A stretch of DNA of 64,000 nucleotides from Devosia sp. 67-54 (GTDB lineage Bacteria > Pseudomonadota > Alphaproteobacteria > Rhizobiales > Devosiaceae). The position numbers and the translations under genes were made by a program. Below the pieces are notes generated by a model. That model had not been told where the DNA came from. It made no database searches and saw only the letters and a program-made list of their open reading frames with translations. How positions within the stretch are numbered: the stretch's first letter is position 1; every line of letters starts with the position of its first letter. Shown one piece after another: positions 10,088 through 18,617 of the stretch. The stretch covers positions 776,212 through 840,211 of the forward strand of contig NZ_MKVA01000011.1 of NCBI RefSeq assembly GCF_001899075.1. The letters run 5' to 3'.

Positions 10088-11038
10088 CTAGTATCCCCGC
10101 CGGCGATCCACGACGTTGGGCAGCGGCTCGCCGTTTTCGTGCGCGCGGATGATGGCCGAGAAATAGGCGACGCCGGCGTCGATGTTGCTGATCGCGGCGA
10201 TGTGCGGCGTGAGGTAGGCGTTGTCGAGCTCCCAGAGCGGGCTCTGCGGGCTGAGCGGCTCGGTCTCGAACACGTCGAGGCTGGCGGCGCCCAGCGTGCC
10301 GTCGCGCAGCGCCCGCACGATGTCGGCCTCCACCTGGTGTCCGCCGCGCGCGCCGTTGACGATCACCGGGCCGCCGTCGAGCTTGCGGCGCAGCTTCTTG
10401 AACAGCGCGTAGTCGAGGATGCCTCTGGTGTCGGGCGTCAGCGGCAGCAGGCAGCAGAGGATGTCGGTCTGGCTCAGGAAGTCGTCGAGCGCATCGCCCG
10501 AAAATGTCCTGACGCCCGCGATCTGCTTCGGCGACCGGCTCCAGCCGAGCACGCCGAACCCGAGCCCGGCGAGCTTCTGCGCCGCATCGACGCCGAGCAC
10601 GCCCAGCCCCATGATGCCGACATTGGTCTCGCTCGCCGCCGGCGGATAGAGCTGCACCCAGCGCCGCGCCGCCTGGTCGCGCCTGAAGCGCGTGAACAGC
10701 CGCTGGTGCATGGTCACCGAGGCTGCCACGTAGTCGCTCATCCGCTGCGTCAGGTCGGCATCGACGAAGCGCACGACCGGCGCGTCGGGCAGCCTGGGAT
10801 GCTTGAGCAGCGCGTCGACGCCGGCGCCCAGCGACAGCACCGCCTTGAGGTTGTCGAGCCCGTCGAAGGCCCCGGGTTTCGGCTTCCACACGAAGATGTA
10901 GTCGACCGCCCTGGGGTCGAACGCCTCGCTCTGGCGCACCACCGTCACGCCGGGCAGGGCCGCCTTGTAGGTCGCCGCCCACTTCGCTTCGTCGACGTCG
11001 GAGAGGTGGAGCAGCAGCGTCGTCATCGGGGTTCTCAA
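10088..11038 (-). CDS. ghrA: Glyoxylate/hydroxypyruvate reductase A (D-2-hydroxyacid dehydrogenase)
   Basis: A NAD(P)H-dependent 2-hydroxyacid dehydrogenase, 316 aa, expected to reduce glyoxylate and hydroxypyruvate to glycolate and glycerate. The Rossmann motif is GIMGLGVLG near residue 145. The catalytic Arg lies in VNGARGG, the Glu in the DVFETEPLSP segment and the His in LTPHIAA. The N-terminal domain with a short LSLGAGVDALL motif is characteristic of the GhrA branch. The ATG at 11023 (MTTLLLHLS) is an alternative start that removes 5 residues. Substrate preference cannot be read from the sequence. Confidence 0.85.
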   Translation of the reverse strand: MRTPMTTLLLHLSDVDEAKWAATYKAALPGVTVVRQSEAFDPRAVDYIFVWKPKPGAFDGLDNLKAVLSLGAGVDALLKHPRLPDAPVVRFVDADLTQRMSDYVAASVTMHQRLFTRFRRDQAARRWVQLYPPAASETNVGIMGLGVLGVDAAQKLAGLGFGVLGWSRSPKQIAGVRTFSGDALDDFLSQTDILCCLLPLTPDTRGILDYALFKKLRRKLDGGPVIVNGARGGHQVEADIVRALRDGTLGAASLDVFETEPLSPQSPLWELDNAYLTPHIAAISNIDAGVAYFSAIIRAHENGEPLPNVVDRRRGY

Positions 11039-11095
11039 AACGCAGGAGCCGCACCCTAAGGCACGGCTCCAATCAGGTCCAATAGGCGATAGTGA

Positions 11096-11962
11096 CTACT
11101 GCGCGGCCGACGACGACGCGGTTTCGCTCGAGGCAGCCGGGGCGGCCTCGCTCGATGCCGGAGCCGCTTCGCTGCTCGCCGGGGCGGCGGCGCTGCTGGC
11201 CGGAGCGGCCTCGCTGCTGGCCGAGGGCGCCGCGACCGTCTGCTCGACCGAGCTGGCGCCGGCCGGCGTGTTGGTGGTGGTGCCGGTGCCGGGCGAATTG
11301 GTCTTGTTCGGATCGGTCGTCGCCGGGGTTTCGACCGCCTGACCCTGCGGCACCGACGAGGTGGCGCTGGTGGTCTGGTCCGCCGTCGGCGCCTGCCCGC
11401 CGGCCGGAGCCGCCGGCGCCGGGAACGGCACGGGCGAATGGCTCAGCGTCGACAGATAGGCGATGATGTTGGCGCGGTCCTTGTCGTCCTTGTCGCCGGC
11501 ATAGGTCATCTTGGTGCCCGGCGCGAAGGCCTTGGGCGAGATCAGCCACTGGTTGAGCTTCTCGTAATCCCAGGTCTCGCTGGCATGCGCCTTGAGCGCC
11601 TCGGAGAACGCGAAGCCCGGCACGTCGGCGATCTTCTCGCCCACGATGCCGTAGAGGTTCGGGCCGGTCTTGTTCGGGCCGCCTTCGGTGAAATCGTGGC
11701 ACGACGAGCACTTCTTGGCCGCGGCCTCGCCCGCCTTGGGGTCGGCGCTGGCGAGCAGCGTGCCGATGTCGACCGGCGCCGCCGGGCCGGCGGTGGTGGT
11801 GTTGCCGCTGCCTTCGTCGGCAGGAGCCGCCGGCAGGTCGTAGCCCGGTCCTGAGCCGTGCGCCGGCTCGTAGATCGCTTCAGCGAGGAAACCCACGCCC
11901 ATCACGAACAGCAGCGTGCCCAGAATCGCGCCGATAATCTTGTTGAGTTCGAACGAATCCAT
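11096..11962 (-). CDS. Membrane-anchored cytochrome c (CycM/c-552-like) with Ala/Ser-rich tail
   Basis: A 288-aa class I cytochrome c. An uncleaved N-terminal anchor (residues 8-30) is followed by a short linker and a single haem domain with CSSCH at 85-89 and the probable axial Met in GTKMTYAG. This is the pattern of CycM-type electron carriers between the bc1 complex and terminal oxidases. About 100 residues after the haem domain are low-complexity Thr/Pro and then repeats of ASSEAAP type, which is not a usual part of CycM. The start chosen is the ATG at 11962, because the longer frame adds an Arg-rich leader ahead of the anchor. It is divergent from the prephenate dehydratase gene. Confidence 0.88.
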   Translation of the reverse strand: MDSFELNKIIGAILGTLLFVMGVGFLAEAIYEPAHGSGPGYDLPAAPADEGSGNTTTAGPAAPVDIGTLLASADPKAGEAAAKKCSSCHDFTEGGPNKTGPNLYGIVGEKIADVPGFAFSEALKAHASETWDYEKLNQWLISPKAFAPGTKMTYAGDKDDKDRANIIAYLSTLSHSPVPFPAPAAPAGGQAPTADQTTSATSSVPQGQAVETPATTDPNKTNSPGTGTTTNTPAGASSVEQTVAAPSASSEAAPASSAAAPASSEAAPASSEAAPAASSETASSSAAQ

Positions 11963-12202
11963 CGTGGGGTCCCTAAGCCTTCTCCGGCGCGGTATAAACG
12001 AGCGGGAACAAGCCTGTAAACGCCGCTTCTGCGTCAATGCAGCGCAGCAGCCCCCACCCGATGCGCCGGCAAGATAGTCTTAGCCAAATCCAGCCGCAAC
12101 CGGCTTTCCCACCCTGCGACAACGAGGGGCCCCGCCCGGTTGACTTGCCGCAAAGCGCGGGTTCATAGAGCCGGCGCAAGCGGCACCACAGGGCATCCCA
12201 TC

Positions 12203-13030
12203 ATGGCCAAACTCATCGCCTTCCAGGGCGAACCCGGCGCGTTCAGCCACGCGGCGGCGCACGCGCTGTTCCCCAGGGGCGAACCGGTGCCGTGCGTCAC
12301 CTTCGAGGACACCATCACCGCGGTGCAGTCCGGCAAGGCCGATTTCGGCGTCGTGCCGGTGGAAAACTCGCTCTACGGCCGCATCACCGACATCTACCAC
12401 CTCCTGCCCGAAAGCGGCCTGTTCATCACCGGCGAGCATTTTCTGCGCATCGAGATGAATCTGCTCGGCCTGAAGGGCACCACGCTCAAGGACATCAAGG
12501 CGGTGCAGTCGCTGAGCGTGGCGCTCGGCCAGTGCCGCAAATTCATCCGCAAGCACCGGCTCAAGACCATCAACGGCGTCGACACGGCGGGCAGCGCCCA
12601 CGAGATCGCCGAGCGCGGCGACCGCAGCGTCGGCGCCATCGCCTCGCGCTTTGCCGCCGAGGTCTACGGCCTCGACATCCTGGCCGAAAACATCGAGGAC
12701 GCCGCGCACAACACCACGCGCTTCCTGGTCATCTCCAAGACGCCCGAGACCCCGAAACCCGGCAAGGGCCGGGTCAAGACCACCTTCGTGTTCCGCGTCC
12801 GCAACGTGCCGGCGGCGCTCTACAAGGCGATGGGCGGCTTCGCCACCAACGGCGTCAACATGACCAAGCTCGAAAGCTACATGCTCGACGGCTCGTTCAC
12901 CGCCACCCAGTTCTATGCCGACATCGAAGGCCATCCCGACGACCGCAGCGTGCAGCTCGCCTTCGAGGAGCTCGGCTTTTTCACCGACAAGTTCCGCGTG
13001 CTCGGGGTCTATCCCGCCGCCACGCCCTGA
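12203..13030 (+). CDS. pheA: Prephenate dehydratase
   Basis: Converts prephenate to phenylpyruvate in phenylalanine biosynthesis; monofunctional, 275 aa. The catalytic domain begins immediately (FQGEPGAFSH) and contains the active-site segment HNTTRFLVIS near residue 172. A C-terminal ACT domain (about 190-270) with TKLESYM replaces the usual ESRP-type loop and should bind phenylalanine for feedback control. The start at 12203 gives the conserved N-terminus; the upstream in-frame ATG is not conserved-looking. The upstream neighbour is a cycM-like gene. A strong hairpin follows the stop. Confidence 0.93.
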   Translation: MAKLIAFQGEPGAFSHAAAHALFPRGEPVPCVTFEDTITAVQSGKADFGVVPVENSLYGRITDIYHLLPESGLFITGEHFLRIEMNLLGLKGTTLKDIKAVQSLSVALGQCRKFIRKHRLKTINGVDTAGSAHEIAERGDRSVGAIASRFAAEVYGLDILAENIEDAAHNTTRFLVISKTPETPKPGKGRVKTTFVFRVRNVPAALYKAMGGFATNGVNMTKLESYMLDGSFTATQFYADIEGHPDDRSVQLAFEELGFFTDKFRVLGVYPAATP

Positions 13031-13046
13031 GTCGGGCGCAAAAAAA

Positions 13047-13074
13047 GAGCGGGGACCCTCGCAGGTCCCCGCTC
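13047..13074 (-). terminator. Rho-independent terminator
   Basis: A perfect 11-bp stem (GAGCGGGGACC / GGTCCCCGCTC, 6-nt loop) is followed, in the minus-strand direction, by a run of T (plus-strand A-tract 13040-13046). It terminates the small exported-protein gene at 13098-13439 and may also stop transcripts from pheA in the other direction. Confidence 0.85.
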
Positions 13075-13097
13075 CCCCAGTCAGAGGACGCGACTGA

Positions 13098-13439
13098 TTA
13101 CGGCTTCTTGGGGGTCGCCGGCTTGGCGGGAGCCGACTTGGCCGGGGCGGTCTTGACCTTGGCCGGCGCCGGCTTGGCGGGGGCCGCGGCGACGATGGTC
13201 ACGCCCACTTCCATCTTCTTGTAGGCGTGCCCGGTCACGGTGACCTTCTCGCCGACCTTGACCTTGGAGAAATCGCAGCCCTTGGAGAAATGATAGACGG
13301 TCTTGTTGACCGTGGCGGTGCAGGCCTTGGCGTCGAGCGCCTTGAGCGTGCCGGTCACCGACGTGTTGGTCGCGGCGAAGGCAGCCGAGCCGGTCGCAAG
13401 CGCGGCCACGAGGGCGAGCGGAAGCACGAATTTGTTCAT
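13098..13439 (-). CDS. Small exported protein, DUF1344-like
   Basis: A 113-aa protein with a clear signal peptide (cleavage after AAFA, about residue 22). A short OB-like beta region follows (GTLKALDAKACTATVNKTVY and FSKVKVGEKVTVTG), resembling DUF1344 periplasmic proteins, and the tail is Lys/Pro/Ala-rich (about residues 84-113). The function of that family is unknown. The paired cysteines (C40 in KACTA and C55 in KGCDF) could form a disulfide after export. It is terminated by the hairpin at 13047-13074. Confidence 0.75.
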   Translation of the reverse strand: MNKFVLPLALVAALATGSAAFAATNTSVTGTLKALDAKACTATVNKTVYHFSKGCDFSKVKVGEKVTVTGHAYKKMEVGVTIVAAAPAKPAPAKVKTAPAKSAPAKPATPKKP

Positions 13440-13702
13440 TGGAGTCTCCGGTGATTGGACCCGGCGGACGCTGCCGGGCGAGGGGCGCCGACGCCTCGTG
13501 GCGGCGACGGGACCTGAATAGGCGGCAGCCTTTGCACGCCCTTTTCGCCAATCTTACATCGGTGCAAAGTTACGGCGGCGCGGCGCGGCGGTGGGCGGGC
13601 GTGACCGCCGCCCATCGGGGCCACGACTGGATCGCCATTCCCAACCCGACCTACGGCTCGTTCGAATCGGCCCCGTACCGCACCGCGTGGGGCCTCGAAA
13701 TG

Positions 13703-13741
13703 CGTTCGACCCGGCCGGTTTGCGCACGGCCGGGTCGAACG
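13703..13741 (-). terminator. Hairpin terminator after the PilZ gene
   Basis: A perfect 15-bp inverted repeat (CGTTCGACCCGGCCG / CGGCCGGGTCGAACG, 9-nt loop) lies 16 bp beyond the stop of the minus-strand PilZ gene, followed in that direction by a short ATTTC stretch. It is the only structure I see in the roughly 315-bp gap between 13440 and 13756. Confidence 0.65.
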
Positions 13742-13756
13742 ACGAATGCTTTGCTC

Positions 13757-14029
13757 TCAATGTTCGGTGCGGAACTCGACGCCGATTTCCTTGAGCCGCC
13801 GCCAGATGATGCGGCAGGGCTGCCGGCTGTGCCCGTCGAGCACGAGGTCGAACGTTTCGGGGATGCCCACCACCGAGTTCACCAGCAGCTTGGCGCCCTT
13901 GGGCGACAAATTGCGCACCGTGCAGTCGATGGTCGAGCGCCCGGCGTTGAACACGATCTTGCCGCTCTTGAGGGTGGTGCGGCGCGGCACGCCGCGCTTT
14001 TCGGTTTCGATTTCTGCCATCGTTGCCAT
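13757..14029 (-). CDS. PilZ domain protein
   Basis: A 90-aa single-domain protein. The sequence (RRTTLKSGKIVFN, then DCTVRNLSPKGAKLLV, then RQPCRIIWRRLKEIGVEF) matches the PilZ fold. The RxxxR motif that binds cyclic di-GMP is only partly present (R16-R17 region) and the D/NxSxxG motif reads NLSPKG, so binding is possible but not certain. GGAGG is placed 6 nt before the ATG. It could link second-messenger signalling to motility or envelope functions, but there is no operon context. Confidence 0.85.
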   Translation of the reverse strand: MATMAEIETEKRGVPRRTTLKSGKIVFNAGRSTIDCTVRNLSPKGAKLLVNSVVGIPETFDLVLDGHSRQPCRIIWRRLKEIGVEFRTEH

Positions 14030-14136
14030 CGCCGCCTCCGTGAACCGCTGGACAGGGATTGAATGCGTCCCGATCCTATCGGTTTCGTCCGGCGATTCCT
14101 GGGCTTTTCATCAAGTTGAGTTAACGCGGGAAGGGC

Positions 14137-14505
14137 CTATTCCCGATGCACGTAGAGCGTCACCGAATTGCCGCTGATGGTGATGTTGGTGACGTCGTCG
14201 GCGCGAAAGCCGCTGCGCGCCAGCGCCTTGGCCAGCACCGGGTTGGCGCCGATGGTCTTGCCCAGGCCCGAGGCATTGCCGAAATCGAGCGGCCCGATGC
14301 CCATGCAGAACGGCATGACGTGTACCCGCGTCTTGGGCCCGATCGCCCGCACCGTTTCCTTGCGCACGATGCGGTGGCTCATCATGTCGAGCGCGCTCTC
14401 GCATTGCGCCACGAGGTGCGGCGGCGAGTTGATGGCAAGGGCCGGCGCGGCGGGCAGCACCAGGCCGGCGGCCAGCAGGGCGGCGAAAGCGGGGGATCTG
14501 AACAT
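14137..14505 (-). CDS. Exported protein of unknown function
   Basis: A 122-aa protein from the ATG at 14505, which is preceded by GGAGT at a good distance; a longer frame starting at 14547 lacks a good site. A signal peptide runs to about residue 24 (APALA). The mature part has two cysteines and no family I recognise. It lies between the PilZ gene and the SRP RNA gene, and nothing in the surroundings suggests a role. Confidence 0.7.
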   Translation of the reverse strand: MFRSPAFAALLAAGLVLPAAPALAINSPPHLVAQCESALDMMSHRIVRKETVRAIGPKTRVHVMPFCMGIGPLDFGNASGLGKTIGANPVLAKALARSGFRADDVTNITISGNSVTLYVHRE

Positions 14506-14627
14506 CGCGGACTCCGTGGATTTCTGCCTTAACGCCCAATCTGCCACATTGGCTCATCGCCGCCGCGTTAATTCGCGGAAAGCCGCCCGCCCCTTGCACC
14601 CGCCGCGCTTTTCACCGATATACCGGC

Positions 14628-14724
14628 GCGAGAGGTTGGCGCGGACGTGTTCCTCGCCAACCGGGTCAGGTCCGGAAGGAAGCAGCCCCAACGAGACCTT
14701 CACGGGTCGTTGCCAGCCTCTCGC
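14628..14724 (+). ncRNA. ffs: Signal recognition particle RNA, small bacterial type (4.5S)
   Basis: The conserved SRP hairpin is present (GGTCAGGTCCGGAAGGAAGC at about 14665-14684, continuing AGCCC), with the GGAA tetraloop and the asymmetric loop bound by Ffh. The ends pair over 13 bases (GCGAGAGGTTGGC at 14628-14640 with GCCAGCCTCTCGC at 14712-14724). The length of about 97 nt suits the small SRP RNA of most Gram-negatives. In this order ffs normally lies directly before dnaX; here 3.9 kb intervene. Confidence 0.95.
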
Positions 14725-14736
14725 CTTCCCCTCGCT

Positions 14737-15174
14737 TTACTGGATCTGGGCCCAGAGCGGATCGAGCCGCTTTTTGGCGAGCGGCGGCACGTTCACCGCC
14801 TTGGCGGCGGCGAGATTGGCTGGCGGCGCATCGCCCACCAGCACCAGCGCCACCATGCCCAGGCCGAAATGCGGCACGCAGCGCACGCCATAGACGCCGG
14901 GCACGGTGAAGGTCACCGTCACGTCCTGGCTGATCTGGCCCTTGATCGGCGTCGCCCCGTCCGGCAGCATGCCCGGAATGGTCTGCGCGTCGTGGCCCTT
15001 GTCCTTGGCGACGAAATGCACGGTATCGCCCACCGCCACCCTGGTCAGCGGCGGCTCGAACACCATCGCCCCGTCGGGGCCCTTGTTGAGCATGTCGACT
15101 TCGAATTCCGCCGCGCCGGCAAGGGCGGTGGAGGCGGCGAGGAGAACGAGCGCGGAGATTATTGTGCGGACCAT
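14737..15174 (-). CDS. Pseudoazurin (type 1 copper electron carrier)
   Basis: Periplasmic blue copper protein, 145 aa, with a signal peptide cut at about residue 22. The type 1 copper ligands are all in place: H61 (DKGHDA), C99, H102 and M107 (CVPHFGLGM). Pseudoazurins pass electrons to nitrite reductase, cytochrome c peroxidase or similar partners. Here it is the last gene of a three-gene operon, its start overlapping the end of a cytochrome c gene by 16 bp, so it is likely the electron acceptor for the upstream redox proteins. It ends 13 bp from the SRP RNA gene. Confidence 0.92.
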   Translation of the reverse strand: MVRTIISALVLLAASTALAGAAEFEVDMLNKGPDGAMVFEPPLTRVAVGDTVHFVAKDKGHDAQTIPGMLPDGATPIKGQISQDVTVTFTVPGVYGVRCVPHFGLGMVALVLVGDAPPANLAAAKAVNVPPLAKKRLDPLWAQIQ

Positions 15175-15692
15175 GTGGGCATCGGCTGTTTCATGAAATT
15201 GACCTGGATATAGGCGACGAGGGCCTTGAGCTCGTCCTCGCTGTAGGCGCCGCTGACCAGCGTCCCGGAGGGCGCGGGGCCGAGCGGGTTGCCATAGCAC
15301 GCGACCTCGCTGTAGGCGCCCTTCAGCCACGCCGGCATACGCGTCTCGGGCATGCCGCATTCGGCGATCTGCAGCATGGTGTCGGGATCGAGCCCCGAGG
15401 TCCTGAGGTTCGGGCCGGCCGGGAAGTCGGGACTATGCCCGCCCTGCCCATTGGTGCCGTGGCAATTGTAACAGGCGGCATCCTGCCAGATGTGCTTGCC
15501 GGCGGCGAGAATATCGGCGTCGGACGCGGCGGCGATCGGGGCGCTGGAGGCGCTCGATGCCGCTGCGCTGGACGCCGATGCACTGGACGCCGACGAGGCG
15601 TCTTCACCGATCACCGGCACTGCGAGGCCGATGCCGAACAGCGCCAGCACGACGGCGAAGGGGGCGGTGCGCAAGGCGAGCTTGGACAACAT
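15159..15692 (-). CDS. Periplasmic cytochrome c with Ser/Ala linker
   Basis: A 177-aa class I cytochrome c. A signal peptide or anchor occupies residues 10-28, a pure Ser/Ala linker follows (about 32-52), and the single haem domain has CYNCH at 74-78 and the probable axial Met in ETRMPAW. The surrounding sequence ([21 protein letters not shown]) is of the type found in cytochromes that serve periplasmic dehydrogenases. It sits 60 bp after the flavoprotein gene and overlaps the pseudoazurin gene, which suggests an electron path flavoprotein to cytochrome c to pseudoazurin. Confidence 0.9.
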   Translation of the reverse strand: MLSKLALRTAPFAVVLALFGIGLAVPVIGEDASSASSASASSAAASSASSAPIAAASDADILAAGKHIWQDAACYNCHGTNGQGGHSPDFPAGPNLRTSGLDPDTMLQIAECGMPETRMPAWLKGAYSEVACYGNPLGPAPSGTLVSGAYSEDELKALVAYIQVNFMKQPMPTWSAQ

Positions 15693-15752
15693 GATGACCT
15701 TTCGTTTCGAGGCGCCGGCGGAGCATCGCCCCGCCGGCCGAGGGCGACCGAC

Positions 15753-17810
15753 TCAGGAGTCCTGGCCCAGCACTGCGTGGGTCGCGGCCATGTAGCCCTC
15801 GACTGCGGCCCGGCCGATGCCGTGCTGGCTGCCGCCGCCGCTGGCCTCGCCCCCGGCATAGAGCCCCGGGATGACGTTGCCCTCGAGATCCACCACCTGT
15901 GCGTTGCCGTCGATCCTCAGCCCGCCATAGGAGTCGTTGACGGTGACCGGCATCAGCGCGGCGTAGAATGGCGCCTTGTCGATCTTGTGCAGCTTCGGCT
16001 TGCCGAACTCCTCGTCTTTGCCGGCGTCGGCCGCGGCATTGTACTTGGCGACGGTCTCTTCGAGATGCGTCAGGTGCATGTGCTGGTACTGGTTGCCGAT
16101 GACCATGCGCGCCAGCTCTGCCAACGTGTCGGCCTTGAAGAAGTTGCCGTCCGGCGGATCGGCGATATAGGGATGCCGGATCTCCCAGCCATTCTCGTCC
16201 ACCGCCGCCTGGTCGAAGATCGCCCAGATCGGCCCGGCCGTGTAGTCCGGGCCGCGCGACCCTTCGTTCATCGCCAGCGCCGCGGAATGCATGCCGCTAT
16301 AGACGTAGGTGTTGCGCACATGCGCGATGCTCGAATTGTTCCAGTCGAGGGCCTTGAACGGCTTGTTGGTGCCCGCCTGCCCGGGCGGATAGGTAGCGCC
16401 GAGCAGCGCCTCCTGCATCACCGAGCTTTCGTCGTAGAAGCGCTGGCCGACCTGGTTGACGGCAATCAGCCATTCGGGATCCACCGGCACGCCCGCCGCC
16501 CTGACGAACAGGAAGGCCGGATGGCCGGGGAAGGTCGCATCATAGACCGAGGACGTGCCGACTTTCATCTGCACCCGCGGCGCGCCGAGCGTGTGATCCT
16601 TGCCCTGGTAGAGCCCGGCCAGCGCCGCGCCCGCCTTCATGCCGGCAATGATGCCGCTCGCATCCTCGTTGCGTTCGCCCATGACGGCGATCGAATACTG
16701 GAACGATGGTTCGCGCAGGCGCGGATCGAACATCGTACGGAAGTTGACGTTGCCCATCCAGCCGCCGGTGCCGACGATCACGCCCTTGCGGGCCCGGATG
16801 CGGATCATCGGCTTCTTCTCGTCGACATTGCCGTTCTGCCACCAGCTTTCCAGCCGCTCGCCGGTCTGCGGATTGAGCCGCGGCGTATAGCTGGCAGTGA
16901 CCCCGATGACGCGTCCGCCCGGTTCGCGGATGATCTCGTCCATGTGCCGGTTGAGCATGAATTGCACGCCCTTCTTGCGGGCGCTGTATTCGAGCGGACG
17001 GGCGACGGCCCAGCCACCGAACACATAGCCGGGGGCGCCGAAGGCGCTGGCCGAGGGGGCCGGCGGCCAATACATCGGATTGAACGGCGAGCTCTTTTCG
17101 TTGTCCGGGTCGCCCGCATCTTCCCGCGTCACGGTACCGGCCTCGATATCGGTCTTGTCGCCGAGTTTGAGGATGGCCCAGGGGGCGCGTGCCTTGCTCA
17201 TGCCGCTGCCCAGATTCGAGCCGGTGATGCGCGACCAGCGCACATAATTGTCGGACAGGAATTGCCGCACCACGGCGGCATGGTCCGCCCAGCTCCGCAG
17301 CAGCGCCGGATCGTTGTAGCGGTATTCCGTCACGCAATTGTCGGCCATCACCGACCAGTCCGTCATGTCCTGGAACAGCGTTTCGACATCGTCGGTGACT
17401 TCTTCCGGCGGCAGCACGGGTTTGCCCAGGCCGAGGTTTTCCGGATCGGTGCCGAGCCGGTCGCGCTCCTGCACCCAATCGCCGCCGCCCAGCGACACCC
17501 AGCCGCCGGAGTGGGCCATCTTGCCGCCGACATCGTAGTTCTGGTCGATCACCAGCACCGAGGCGCCGAGGTCGCGCGCCCGCACGGCGGCCGGCAGGCC
17601 GGTGCCGCCGCTGCCGCAGATCACCACATCCACCTCGTAGTCCCAATGCTCGTTGCGCATGTCGCCCGGCGCCGCCTCGGCGGCGGTGGCAAGGCCGAGG
17701 CCGGTGACGCCGACGGCCGCCGCGGCGCCCTTGGCGAAGAAGTCGCGCCGGGAGGTGTCGACGTGATCTTCGTTGTCATCCGCGCTGTGGGGTGGGTTCG
17801 ATTTTTTCAT
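15753..17810 (-). CDS. Tat-exported FAD-dependent dehydrogenase (fumarate reductase/ketosteroid dehydrogenase fold)
   Basis: A 685-aa flavoprotein from the ATG at 17810, which has GAAGAGGA about 8 nt upstream (an in-frame ATG at 17843 lacks a site). A twin-arginine signal is visible (SRRDFFAKG, Arg 21-22) with a hydrophobic stretch and a cut near residue 47. The FAD dinucleotide motif is VICGSGGTGLPAA (about 63-75), and the C-terminal FAD segment GLYAGGEASGGGSQHGIGR lies near residue 655. The organisation matches the FAD-binding family 2 of fumarate reductases, urocanate reductase and ketosteroid 1-dehydrogenases. The substrate is not apparent. A conserved capping domain lies between. Export with its own cytochrome c and pseudoazurin suggests a periplasmic oxidation feeding the respiratory chain. 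Confidence 0.85.
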   Translation of the reverse strand: MKKSNPPHSADDNEDHVDTSRRDFFAKGAAAAVGVTGLGLATAAEAAPGDMRNEHWDYEVDVVICGSGGTGLPAAVRARDLGASVLVIDQNYDVGGKMAHSGGWVSLGGGDWVQERDRLGTDPENLGLGKPVLPPEEVTDDVETLFQDMTDWSVMADNCVTEYRYNDPALLRSWADHAAVVRQFLSDNYVRWSRITGSNLGSGMSKARAPWAILKLGDKTDIEAGTVTREDAGDPDNEKSSPFNPMYWPPAPSASAFGAPGYVFGGWAVARPLEYSARKKGVQFMLNRHMDEIIREPGGRVIGVTASYTPRLNPQTGERLESWWQNGNVDEKKPMIRIRARKGVIVGTGGWMGNVNFRTMFDPRLREPSFQYSIAVMGERNEDASGIIAGMKAGAALAGLYQGKDHTLGAPRVQMKVGTSSVYDATFPGHPAFLFVRAAGVPVDPEWLIAVNQVGQRFYDESSVMQEALLGATYPPGQAGTNKPFKALDWNNSSIAHVRNTYVYSGMHSAALAMNEGSRGPDYTAGPIWAIFDQAAVDENGWEIRHPYIADPPDGNFFKADTLAELARMVIGNQYQHMHLTHLEETVAKYNAAADAGKDEEFGKPKLHKIDKAPFYAALMPVTVNDSYGGLRIDGNAQVVDLEGNVIPGLYAGGEASGGGSQHGIGRAAVEGYMAATHAVLGQDS

Positions 17811-17950
17811 GACCTCGATCCTCTTCGAATGGGTAGCCGACATCGTCGCGCGGCGGGCCGCGCCAACGATCGGTCCTGATGTCCTGAGGTGCGGGGAAGG
17901 GCTCGCACCGTCTCCTCGATGGCCGCGCGGTCTTTGGCCGCGTCGACATT

Positions 17951-18003
17951 TTGTTTCGTAGCATACAAAGTCCGCCCTGCAAAGATTGTATGCAAGCGTA
18001 CAA
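17951..18003. promoter_or_regulatory. Two matching palindromic boxes, candidate MarR operators
   Basis: Two 18-bp boxes, TTGTTTCGTAGCATACAA (17951-17968) and TTGTATGCAAGCGTACAA (17986-18003), lie in the divergent region between the flavoprotein operon and the marR gene, spaced 35 bp centre to centre. Both fit TTGTNTNC-N2-GCNTACAA; the outer halves of the two boxes also form a perfect 8-bp inverted repeat (GCATACAA / TTGTATGC). The size and symmetry suit a MarR dimer, so the adjacent MarR protein is the obvious candidate. Confidence 0.7.
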
Positions 18004-18070
18004 TTGTCACGAGAGCTTTACCAGGACGGCTGCACTAAGAGGGCATCGAATCGGCAAGGGCGGGGGACCA

Positions 18071-18556
18071 ATGAGCGACGAGGTAAAGACCATTGCGCAG
18101 TTCCGCGCCTATGAACGACGCCAGCCGCGCTATCTCGACCATGCCGACCTGCTGTATCTGATGCACGAATTGTCGCGCATCATCAGCGTGCATTTCGACC
18201 GCGTCATGGGCCAGCATCACCTCACCCATTCGCAATGGTGGGCGCTGATGCATGTCTTCGAGCACGAAGGCGCGACGCAGAGCGAGCTCGCCACGATCAT
18301 GCAGCTCGGCCGCGCCTCGGCCGGCAGCGTCATCGAGCGGCTCGAGGCCAAGGGCTGGGTCGAGCGCCGGCCGGACCCGCGCGACAACCGGGTGCGCCGC
18401 GTCTATCTGCTCGATGCCGCCGCACCCATCTTCATGCTGATGGTCGAAGAGGGCCAGCGCATCTTCAAGACCTGGCTCGACGGCATCGATTCCGACACCG
18501 AATCGCTGCTTCTGGCCGGACTTCGCCGGATCCGCGACAACGCCGAAGGTCGTTGA
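18071..18556 (+). CDS. MarR-family transcriptional regulator
   Basis: A 161-aa MarR regulator from the ATG at 18071, with GGGGGA 8 nt upstream. The winged helix lies in residues 60-120 (TQSELATIMQLGRASAGSVI recognition helix, PDPRDNRVRRVYL wing), with dimerisation helices at both ends. It is transcribed divergently from the flavoprotein, cytochrome c and pseudoazurin operon across two palindromic boxes. It is therefore likely to repress that operon and itself and to respond to a small molecule, probably an aromatic or phenolic compound as for related MarR proteins (inference). Confidence 0.9.
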   Translation: MSDEVKTIAQFRAYERRQPRYLDHADLLYLMHELSRIISVHFDRVMGQHHLTHSQWWALMHVFEHEGATQSELATIMQLGRASAGSVIERLEAKGWVERRPDPRDNRVRRVYLLDAAAPIFMLMVEEGQRIFKTWLDGIDSDTESLLLAGLRRIRDNAEGR

Positions 18557-18617
18557 AAGCGGCGCACAAGCTGTCACTTGTTTTGCGGTTCGCCCCCTGG
18601 ATCGCTATATACTTCTC

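Noticed and set aside
14646..15213. Plus-strand frames starting within the SRP RNA
   Set aside because: They run through a structured RNA and antisense to the pseudoazurin gene; no domain.
15162..17879. 905-codon plus-strand frame across the flavoprotein and cytochrome
   Set aside because: Shadow: the opposite strand shows complete haem, FAD and twin-arginine motifs.
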